This document shows, one piece after another, positions 23,178 to 27,708 of a stretch of DNA of 27,708 nucleotides. The notes under the pieces were generated by a model. It did not search any database. It saw only the letters and a list, made by a program, of their open reading frames with translations, and was not told where the DNA came from. The position numbers and the translations under genes were made by a program. Source of the DNA: CAZFCK01 sp964517355 (GTDB taxonomy: Bacteria > Desulfobacterota > Desulfovibrionia > Desulfovibrionales > Desulfovibrionaceae); contig CAZFCK010000036.1 in NCBI GenBank assembly GCA_964517355.1, positions 1-27,708 on the forward strand. The letters are read 5' to 3'. Position 1 is the stretch's first letter. Every line of letters begins with the position of its first letter.

Positions 23178-23672
23178 ATGGAAGACAAGGATCTTTTGCG
23201 GCAGCACCTTTTGTTCAAGAGGCTTTCGGGGCAGATTGTCTGGTATCTGTTTGAGGAGCGCCATGTGGCTTCGGAAGAGATCGACGCCTTTTTCACCTAT
23301 CTCGAAGCCTGCCGCGTGGAGACGTTGGACGCCATGCGGCGATTGCTGCATCCATCCTCGGATGCGAACGAGGTTTTTCTTCTTGTCGAAATCAGGCCTG
23401 GAACGGAAGACGCCCCGCCGTGCGCACGCTGCGGGCGTATGAACGGCCTGCTGATTCCGGCGGATCATCCCGATATTCTGGCTTATATGCCCCCATACGG
23501 ATTGGGATGCCGCGCCAGGGCGCGCGTGCTTTCGCGTCTGGAAGCCGAGCCGTACTTCTCCACCCAGCCCGAAACATTGCCTGATCCGCCGGGGCATGAG
23601 CTGCATTGCCCCACGGAATGGATTTTCCGTCACAACTGGTCGGGCAACGCCTTGGATGACGATGCGCAATAG
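23178..23672 (+). CDS. Unknown protein with CxxC / GCR motif
   Basis: 164 aa; function not recognised. The N-terminal two thirds are helical and acidic/basic mixed (LLFKRLSGQIVWYLF, then IDAFFTYLEACRVE). A short C-terminal module has C-A-R-C-GRMNG at about 82-89, then ADHPDI and PPYGLGCRARA. The pattern Cys-x2-Cys, a small NG turn, Pro-rich stretch and final Gly-Cys-Arg resembles the C-terminal knuckle of phage head-morphogenesis (SPP1 gp7/Mu F) proteins, but the rest does not, and no phage genes lie nearby. gaaaggg serves as ribosome-binding site. The gene is flanked on both sides by copies of the three-hairpin repeat, making an isolated monocistronic island. Confidence 0.75.
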   Translation: MEDKDLLRQHLLFKRLSGQIVWYLFEERHVASEEIDAFFTYLEACRVETLDAMRRLLHPSSDANEVFLLVEIRPGTEDAPPCARCGRMNGLLIPADHPDILAYMPPYGLGCRARARVLSRLEAEPYFSTQPETLPDPPGHELHCPTEWIFRHNWSGNALDDDAQ

Positions 23673-23756
23673 GGCTGTTTATCGGCTTATTGCGTAAAAT
23701 TCCAGAGCATTATACCGTTTGGAGGGATTATTTTGGGGCTCCGACCCAGCTCGTAT

Positions 23757-23847
23757 CCGCCTTTGGAAAAGATTCTCCCCTGAAACAATGTTCATTGTTT
23801 CAGGGGAATGCATAAGAGCATCAATTTTTTTCAAAGTTAAGGCGCTC
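23757..23847. repeat. Three-hairpin dispersed repeat, copy 3
   Basis: H2 is perfect here: tcccctgaaacaatg (23776-23790) with cattgtttcagggga (23793-23807). The linker aatgcataag (23807-23816) and agcatc follow. H1 is degraded. H3 is weaker, but its inner stem can still form as aatttt with aaagtt (23823-23828 with 23833-23838), including one G-U pair. Confidence 0.7.
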
Positions 23848-23910
23848 GAAATCCCGCCAGGGGGGAATGCTCCCCTGGCCCCGCCAATGGCCTCATTTTT
23901 GGCACTGATC

Positions 23911-23953
23911 AAAAACCCGCCGGAGGCATATTTATTACTTCAACTCCAGCGGG
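23911..23953 (-). terminator. Rho-independent terminator of the FmdB-type gene
   Basis: Read on the minus strand, cccgctggag (23953-23944) pairs with ctccggcggg (23925-23916) with one mismatch and an AT-rich 18-nt loop. Five T residues (23915-23911) follow directly. It includes the gccggaggcat motif that is tandemly repeated at 104-137. Confidence 0.6.
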
Positions 23954-23956
23954 AAG

Positions 23957-23977
23957 GCGGCCCGGACCCCGGGCCGC
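23957..23977. repeat. GC-only 9-bp hairpin 3' of the FmdB-type gene
   Basis: gcggcccgg (23957-23965), loop acc, ccgggccgc (23969-23977): a perfect inverted repeat 12 nt beyond the minus-strand stop codon. It may act with the T-tract terminator just downstream. Confidence 0.6.
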
Positions 23978-23989
23978 GGTTCAGCTGCC

Positions 23990-24196
23990 TCATGTGAAGC
24001 GGCCGTTGCCGCAGCCTCCGCCCCCAAAGGCTGATGCGGCCAGAGCGCCGCCGCTGGTTTTGACGCACCCGGCGGAAACGAGCCGCCGTGTGTCCGTGCT
24101 GCCGCATGTGGGGCACTTCACCTTTTCGGGTTCACTGAAGACAAGTTCCTCAAAATCATTGCCACAGGCGTTGCATTTGTATTCATAGAGAGGCAT
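23990..24196 (-). CDS. FmdB family zinc-ribbon protein
   Basis: 68-aa putative regulatory protein with a single zinc ribbon: C8-x2-C11 and C28-x2-C31 (YKCNACG...VKCPTCGS). It starts MPLYEYKCNACGNDFE, the invariant FmdB/CxxC_CxxC_SSSS opening, which fixes the start at 24196; a gagga ribosome-binding site is 8 nt upstream. The tail is glycine-rich (FGGGGCGNG). The family was named after a formamidase regulator in Methylophilus, but its general function is unknown. It probably belongs with the 75-aa gene upstream or is monocistronic. Confidence 0.93.
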   Translation of the reverse strand: MPLYEYKCNACGNDFEELVFSEPEKVKCPTCGSTDTRRLVSAGCVKTSGGALAASAFGGGGCGNGRFT

Positions 24197-24268
24197 GGCT
24201 GCTATTCCTCGCGGTTGATGATAAATGTAAGGCGCTGGATGTGTTCCTGACAACAACATGGCTCGTAA

Positions 24269-24300
24269 CATGGGACCGATCTCCGGGTGGTTCTCCCATG
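24269..24300 (-). terminator. Possible terminator between the 75-aa gene and the FmdB-type gene
   Basis: catggga (24269-24275) pairs with tcccatg (24294-24300), extended by a cc/gg pair inside. On the minus strand a ttac... stretch follows rather than a T-run, so termination is uncertain. Confidence 0.3.
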
Positions 24301-24324
24301 ATCCGGTAGCGAAGCTTCCTCTCG

Positions 24325-24552
24325 CTACTTATCGTCGTCTTTTACCGGCACGCCTGCGAGTTGCTCCAGCAACCCCTTTTTGAAGATCAGTTTGGTGGCG
24401 TGTTCATCCGCCTTTTCTCCCAGATCCATGAGTTGTTCCAGGAAATCGAGGATGGCGAACCGTTTTTCCTCGTCGCCGTGCTCAAAGTCAAAGGCCAAAT
24501 CACCTGAATCAATCCATTCCGATACTTTTTGCAGATATTGCGTGTCGATCAT
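24325..24552 (-). CDS. Small acidic protein of unknown function
   Basis: 75 aa, strongly acidic, predicted all-helical: MIDTQYLQKVSEWIDSGDLAF, shown here only in part, then EEKRFAILDFLEQLMDLGEKADEHA, also partly quoted as ILDFLEQLMDLGEK. It ends in the charged VPVKDDDK. There are no cysteines, no signal and no membrane span. A cgaggc ribosome-binding site lies 5-6 nt before the ATG, and the amphipathic helices look like a genuine small protein. The shape is that of a small adaptor or cytosolic helper, but no family was recognised. Confidence 0.7.
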   Translation of the reverse strand: MIDTQYLQKVSEWIDSGDLAFDFEHGDEEKRFAILDFLEQLMDLGEKADEHATKLIFKKGLLEQLAGVPVKDDDK

Positions 24553-24585
24553 TTGTGCCTCGAGCGGGTAGATGCGTCATGAACA

Positions 24586-24609
24586 TGAAAACCGCGGCCC
24601 TCAGCCGCG
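24586..24609 (-). terminator. Terminator of the 29-aa ORF
   Basis: On the minus strand, cgcggc (24609-24604) with gccgcg (24598-24593) forms a stem with loop tgagg, extended by ggttttcatg. The T-run is four long. It is placed about 75 nt after the stop codon of the small membrane ORF. Confidence 0.4.
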
Positions 24610-24682
24610 ATCCTGAAGACTATTTCGATTTTTTGTCTTTATTGCGGGGCTGCCAACTGCAGCTTTGCGTTTTCCGGGGGCC

Positions 24683-24772
24683 TCAACCTTGAATGCCGAG
24701 CTTTGGCAGCACTACACGCACGAACACGATGTAGGCGACTACCAGGGCGAGCAAAGTTATTAATCCTTGCAT
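24683..24772 (-). CDS. 29-aa single-span membrane miniprotein
   Basis: Too short for usual gene finders. The protein reads MQGLITLLALVVAYIVF followed by VRVVLPKLGIQG. Residues 3-18 are a clear hydrophobic span, followed by Arg19 and a short polar, Lys-containing tail. An aagga ribosome-binding site is 7 nt upstream of the ATG. A candidate promoter (TTGACG-17-TATATC, 24847-24819) and a downstream hairpin complete a normal transcription unit. It is divergent from the Tat-FeS/cytochrome b pair, so it could be a small subunit or assembly factor of that membrane complex, or an independent membrane peptide such as a stress or type I toxin-like peptide. These roles are inference. Confidence 0.6.
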   Translation of the reverse strand: MQGLITLLALVVAYIVFVRVVLPKLGIQG

Positions 24773-24818
24773 GGTGATTCCTTACGGTTTTATAGAGTAT
24801 TATGATCCTGTGTCCGGA

Positions 24819-24847
24819 GATATAATGTCTTTCTGTCTTTGCGTCAA
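24819..24847 (-). promoter_or_regulatory. Candidate promoter of the 29-aa ORF
   Basis: On the minus strand, TTGACG (24847-24842; 5/6) and TATATC (24824-24819; 4/6) are 17 bp apart, placed about 47 bp upstream of the miniprotein ATG. Confidence 0.5.
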
Positions 24848-24957
24848 GGGGCGCGGCGCCTGCTGATCCATGGTATCGAATTATTCAAGTCGTTGGCGTA
24901 GCTAGGCAGTATGGGGATCGTGCTGAAGGTTGGCAGAAAGATAGCAAAAATTTTTTA

Positions 24958-24991
24958 TTGACATCTTTAAAAATGTCTTTATGTCTATAGC
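24958..24991 (+). promoter_or_regulatory. Promoter/operator-like element before the FeS operon
   Basis: TTGACA at 24958-24963 follows an A/T-rich tract. It overlaps gacat (24960-24964), which pairs with atgtc (24973-24977) over an 8-nt spacer; atgtc repeats at 24981-24985, 8 nt further on. The -10 box is not clear (tatagc at 24986-24991 is 22 bp away). This suggests a regulated rather than constitutive promoter. Confidence 0.35.
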
Positions 24992-25072
24992 CGTCATCAT
25001 GCGCCCTGGCAAGAGCCGGAGTCGCGATAATGGATAGTCATAGCAACGAGCAACGGGTGAAAGGAGATACGG

Positions 25073-26116
25073 ATGAATGACCCAGCTCTTCGTAAGACAA
25101 TGAAGACGCCAGAAAACGAGGCGCAGTCGCGCAGGAAATTTCTCAAAGGGATTGCAATAGCCGGCGTTATGACGGCTACCCCCAGCTTGAGCCGCGCAGC
25201 TGGGGAGGAGTCCGCCCCCAAAGAGGGGCGGGAGGAACTGGCCACGCTGCTGGACCTGAGCAAGTGCATCGGTTGCGGCGCCTGTGTGCAGGCGTGCCGC
25301 GAGACCAATGCCGGGCATTTCCCGCGAGACGTGCGCAAACCCTTGCCCGTCATGTATCCCACGAGCCGCACCAAGCCCGAGGATTGGTCGGACAAGCAGG
25401 ACGTGGACGACAGGCTCACTCCGTACAACTGGCTTTTCATCCAGAGTGCGGGCGTGGATTACAAAGGGGAGCACTACGACATCAACATTCCCCGGCGCTG
25501 CATGCATTGCAGGAATCCGCCTTGTGCCGATCTCTGCCCGTGGGGGGCTGCATACAGGCAGAAAAACGGCATCGTGCGCATCAACCATGATATCTGCCTC
25601 GGCGGAGCCAAATGCAGAAAGGTCTGCCCCTGGCATATCCCGCAGCGTCAAAGCGGTGTGGGTCTGTACTTGGACCTGTTGCCGCAATACGCGGGCAACG
25701 GGGTGATGTACAAGTGCACGCGCTGCCATGAGCGCGTGGCCGAAGGACTGACGCCCGCCTGCATCGAAGCGTGCCCCATGGACGTGCAGAAGATAGGCCC
25801 CCGAGGAGCAATCCTTGAAGAAGCCCGCGCTCTCGCTACCGAGATGGGGGGCTTTATCTATGGTGAACACGAGAATGGCGGCACCAACACATTTTACGTT
25901 TCTCCGGTTCCTTTTGGTTTGTTGAACAAGAATATCGAAAAAGGACCTGGACGCCCCCATTTGCATAAGGTGGAGGACCATATGGCCAAGGCCGAGAACC
26001 TGACTTGGGCCGTGGCCATGGGACCGCTTGCCGGTATTGGCGCGGGGTTGCTGACCGTGGTCAAAGCGATGAAGAAAGACAAGGGAGAGACAAATGAAAT
26101 CCATGGCGGCGAGTAA
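25073..26116 (+). CDS. Tat-exported membrane-anchored 4Fe-4S ferredoxin subunit (HybA/OhcB-like)
   Basis: 347-aa electron-transfer subunit. The Tat motif SRRKFLKG (19-26) and hydrophobic stretch predict export to the periplasm. A C-terminal hydrophobic helix (TWAVAMGPLAGIGAGLLTVV, 311-330) anchors it. Four cluster sites are seen: C65/C68/C71/C75; C143/C146/C151/C155; C175/C181/C185; C215/C218/C230/C234. In the third, the position expected for a fourth cysteine (178) is glycine (ICLGGAKCRKVCPW), so a [3Fe-4S] or otherwise altered cluster is possible. Similar subunits occur in HybA, HmcB and OhcB complexes. An aaggag ribosome-binding site precedes the ATG. It overlaps the cytochrome b gene by 23 nt, implying one complex. 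No cytochrome c or catalytic subunit is adjacent. Confidence 0.85.
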   Translation: MNDPALRKTMKTPENEAQSRRKFLKGIAIAGVMTATPSLSRAAGEESAPKEGREELATLLDLSKCIGCGACVQACRETNAGHFPRDVRKPLPVMYPTSRTKPEDWSDKQDVDDRLTPYNWLFIQSAGVDYKGEHYDINIPRRCMHCRNPPCADLCPWGAAYRQKNGIVRINHDICLGGAKCRKVCPWHIPQRQSGVGLYLDLLPQYAGNGVMYKCTRCHERVAEGLTPACIEACPMDVQKIGPRGAILEEARALATEMGGFIYGEHENGGTNTFYVSPVPFGLLNKNIEKGPGRPHLHKVEDHMAKAENLTWAVAMGPLAGIGAGLLTVVKAMKKDKGETNEIHGGE

Positions 26117-26618
26117 CGACATACGCGGCGATCAGCGGGGCCAGGGGCTGCGTTCCGCTGCAACATACTATTTTCCTCGACGTTTCAACTTGATGTTTTT
26201 TTTGACGGTGCTCCTGCTGGTCCTGACCGGGTTCGGCCAGATGCCCATTTACAACCGCTACTATGTGACAAGTGTGCCGGGCCTGCAATGGACAGGCGAC
26301 TTTTTCACAACACATCTCATGCATTATATCCTCTCGGCATTGTTTCTGGCCATGCTGGGCTACGCGGCCAGCGTGTGGTTCGCGGGATTGCGCGGAACAT
26401 ATGCCCTGACCACGGCGGCCTGGATTCGCATTGTTTTGTACGGGGGCGTCGTGTTGACGGGCATTGTGCGCGTGCTCAAGAATCTCCAGGATGTGTTTGT
26501 TTCGCCGGAAACGGTTATGGCGGTTGATTTCGGTCATTTGATTTTCGTTGTTTTGTTGGGCGCGGCGGCACTGGCGTGCAAACTGCTGGGCGCGTCGTGG
26601 CTGCGTCCTCGAAGATAA
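26094..26618 (+). CDS. Membrane cytochrome b subunit
   Basis: 174-aa integral membrane protein with four predicted spans at about 32-50, 76-98, 108-128 and 144-166. Histidines H74 and H77 (FTTHLMHYILS) and H148 (VDFGHLIFV) near or in spans are candidate heme b ligands, as in the b-type subunits of formate dehydrogenases, hydrogenases and related b561-like proteins. It likely accepts or donates electrons between quinones and the periplasmic ferredoxin encoded just before it. ggga(g) ribosome-binding site is inside the upstream gene. The first 28 residues are a polar cytoplasmic extension. The identity of the terminal partner enzyme is unknown. Confidence 0.78.
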   Translation: MKSMAASNDIRGDQRGQGLRSAATYYFPRRFNLMFFLTVLLLVLTGFGQMPIYNRYYVTSVPGLQWTGDFFTTHLMHYILSALFLAMLGYAASVWFAGLRGTYALTTAAWIRIVLYGGVVLTGIVRVLKNLQDVFVSPETVMAVDFGHLIFVVLLGAAALACKLLGASWLRPRR

Positions 26619-26684
26619 ACAGCGGATGGACAGCGGATGGACAGCGCATGGACAATAGATAAACAGTGGATAAACAACGGATAG
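26619..26684. repeat. Six 11-bp tandem repeats
   Basis: Begins immediately after the cytochrome b stop codon. The units are acagcggatgg (twice), acagcgcatgg, acaatagataa, acagtggataa and acaacggatag. The first two are identical and the rest diverge. The fifth contains agtggataa, one base from a DnaA box. Function unknown; could be a decayed protein-binding array or a slippage tract. Confidence 0.8.
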
Positions 26685-26733
26685 GGACGATCCGTGCCGC
26701 GACGCCGGATGGTATCCGCGATACGGCCGGCTC

Positions 26734-26762
26734 TTGACAGTGGGGCTCAGGGTCACTATTCG
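26734..26762 (+). promoter_or_regulatory. Candidate pdxY promoter
   Basis: A perfect TTGACA (26734-26739) lies 17 bp from tattcg (26757-26762), a weak -10 (3/6). It is 35 bp upstream of the pdxY ATG. Confidence 0.45.
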
Positions 26763-26797
26763 CGGGTGCAAATCAATGAACAAGGAATGATTCGAAC

Positions 26798-27661
26798 ATG
26801 ACCCCACAATCCGTTATTTCCATTCAGTCTCATGTGGCGTTCGGCCACGTGGGCAACGCGGCCGCGGTGCTGCCGTTGCAACGCATGGGTTTCGAAGTCT
26901 GGCCGATCATGACCGTGCAGTTTTCCAACCATACGGGCTATGGCGCGTGGACTGGAGACGTCTTCACCTCCGAGCATATCCGCTCGCTGGTGCAGGGCAT
27001 GATCGAACGCGGCGCGTTCGATACCTGTCACGGGGTGCTTTCGGGCTACATGGGCGATGTCGGACTCGGCGACGCCATACTGGAAATCCGTGACGAAGTG
27101 AAAAAACGTAATCCCAAGGCCATGTACGCCTGCGACCCGGTCATGGGCGACGTGGGGCGCGGTATCTTCGTGCGTCCTGAAATCCCTGATTATATGCGGG
27201 AAAAGGCCGTTCCCGCGGCCGACGTGGTCACGCCCAACCAATTCGAACTGGAGCTGCTGACCGGCGTGAACGTGAGGCATCTGGAAGACGCCTTGCGCGG
27301 CGCGCGCAAGGTGGTGGACATGGGGCCTTCCGTGGTGCTGATCACCAGCCTGCAACACAGTGAAACCCGTGAGAACGAGATTGAAATGCTGGCCGTCACG
27401 CCCCAAGGCGCCTGGCTGGTGTCCACGCCCATGCTGCCCCTGAATCCGCCGCCCAACGGCGCGGGAGACGCTGTCAGCGCATTGTTTCTGGGACATCTAT
27501 TGCAAGGGGCGGGCGTTCCCGAGGCCCTTTCGCGTACCGCCTGCTCCATCTTCAAGGTGTTCGAAACCACATACGCCGCCGGTACGCGGGAGTTGCAACT
27601 TGTTTCCAGCCAGCATTGGTTCGCGCACCCCGAACCTTTGGAAGTGCGCCAGGTTGATTAG
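26798..27661 (+). CDS. pdxY: Pyridoxal kinase PdxY
   Basis: ATP-dependent kinase that salvages pyridoxal to PLP, the cofactor of GlyA and other enzymes. The 287-aa ribokinase-fold protein has the PdxK/PdxY N terminus SIQSHVAFGHVGNAAAV (8-24), FSNHTGYG, CDPVMGD (about 112-118), the TPNQFE motif and the catalytic anion hole N220-GAG-D224, with D224 as base. The GDAVSALFLGHLL helix follows. aaggaa, 10-11 nt before the ATG, is the likely ribosome-binding site. Its stop codon TAG (27659-27661) is made from the first bases of a three-hairpin repeat copy. Confidence 0.93.
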   Translation: MTPQSVISIQSHVAFGHVGNAAAVLPLQRMGFEVWPIMTVQFSNHTGYGAWTGDVFTSEHIRSLVQGMIERGAFDTCHGVLSGYMGDVGLGDAILEIRDEVKKRNPKAMYACDPVMGDVGRGIFVRPEIPDYMREKAVPAADVVTPNQFELELLTGVNVRHLEDALRGARKVVDMGPSVVLITSLQHSETRENEIEMLAVTPQGAWLVSTPMLPLNPPPNGAGDAVSALFLGHLLQGAGVPEALSRTACSIFKVFETTYAAGTRELQLVSSQHWFAHPEPLEVRQVD

Positions 27662-27708
27662 AGCATCTCACGCTTGAAAAGCGCTAGATGCTCTTATGCA
27701 TTTCCCTG
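27659..27708. repeat. Three-hairpin dispersed repeat, copy 4 (inverted, cut by the window end)
   Basis: The 50 bp from the pdxY stop codon to the window end are, in reverse complement, identical at every position to 11885-11934 of copy 1. The full H3 hairpin and the aatgcataag linker are included; H2 begins at the edge. Confidence 0.9.

Larger units (their letters stand above)
23673..23989. other. Repeat-rich region between convergent genes (317 bp)
   Basis: Separates the plus-strand unknown gene from the minus-strand FmdB-type gene. It holds repeat copy 3, a ccagggg/cccctgg hairpin (23857-23863 with 23872-23878), the FmdB terminator and a GC-only hairpin. No gene is apparent. Confidence 0.65.
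24773..25072. other. Divergent control region between the miniprotein and the FeS operon (300 bp)
   Basis: Contains the promoter of the miniprotein and, near 24940-24990, an AT-rich element with TTGACA (24958-24963) and the inverted repeat gacat-N8-atgtc. No further coding frame with a ribosome-binding site is seen. Confidence 0.6.

Noticed and set aside
23178..23672. Prophage remnant
   Set aside because: Only a short motif resembles phage proteins; no integrase, portal, terminase or tail gene and no attachment-site repeat are in the window.
26619..26684. Replication origin (DnaA box cluster)
   Set aside because: Only one of six 11-bp units is within one base of a DnaA box, and no dnaA, dnaN, AT-rich unwinding element or plasmid replication gene is nearby.
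26619..26684. CRISPR array
   Set aside because: Units are 11 bp, contiguous and decaying, with no spacers and no cas genes.

Overview
The window looks like a chromosomal segment from a sulfate-reducing deltaproteobacterium (Desulfobacterota) of the family Desulfovibrionaceae. Reasons: GC-rich, strongly codon-biased genes; the gene order rpmB / DUF177-rpmF-plsX-fabH-fabG-acpP-fabF-glyA-dCMP deaminase-ribD-ribE-ribBA-ribH-nusB-leuS-lptE-holA-radC, which I remember (unverified here) as the Desulfovibrio arrangement; and a Tat-exported multi-cluster ferredoxin paired with a small membrane cytochrome b, a type of redox module common in these bacteria. The genus cannot be fixed from sequence reading alone. 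I see no tRNA, rRNA, CRISPR array, insertion sequence or intact prophage.

Layout. (1) 1-160: hairpin and tandem repeats. (2) 161-2137, minus strand: rhomboid protease, FxsA-like membrane protein, ribosomal protein L28. (3) 2343-9233, plus strand: a phospholipid and fatty-acid cluster (DUF177, L32, PlsX, FabH, FabG, ACP, FabF) followed by serine hydroxymethyltransferase. (4) 9528-14340: dCMP deaminase and a complete riboflavin set (ribD, ribE, then ribBA, ribH) running into nusB. A likely terminator, a dispersed repeat and a candidate promoter separate ribE from ribBA. (5) 14318-20305: an unknown Trp-rich protein, leuS, the LptE-like lipoprotein, a structured intergenic region, holA, radC, acylphosphatase. 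(6) 20400-22808: Lon protease. (7) 22809-24552: repeat-rich DNA around an unknown protein, then two small minus-strand genes (FmdB-type zinc ribbon, unknown 75-aa protein). (8) 24683-26618: a 29-aa single-membrane-span miniprotein on the minus strand, divergent from a Tat-FeS protein plus cytochrome b pair. (9) 26798-27661: pyridoxal kinase PdxY.

How the genes work together: plsX/fabH/fabG/acpP/fabF supply acyl-ACP and acyl-phosphate. glyA, the dCMP deaminase and the rib genes supply one-carbon units, dUMP and flavin. leuS, nusB, holA and the ribosomal proteins are housekeeping. Most genes from 2343 to 20305 overlap or lie within about 130 bp of each other, so long operons are likely.

The most unusual material is between genes. 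There is a roughly 100-nt, three-hairpin repeat in four copies, with apparent compensatory changes and one 50/50 identical pair about 16 kb apart. Upstream of holA there is a region that can form an H-type pseudoknot enclosing two hairpins. A 29-codon membrane ORF has its own ribosome-binding site, promoter and terminator. Six 11-bp tandem repeats follow the cytochrome b gene. These are readings by eye; no database search or folding program was run.
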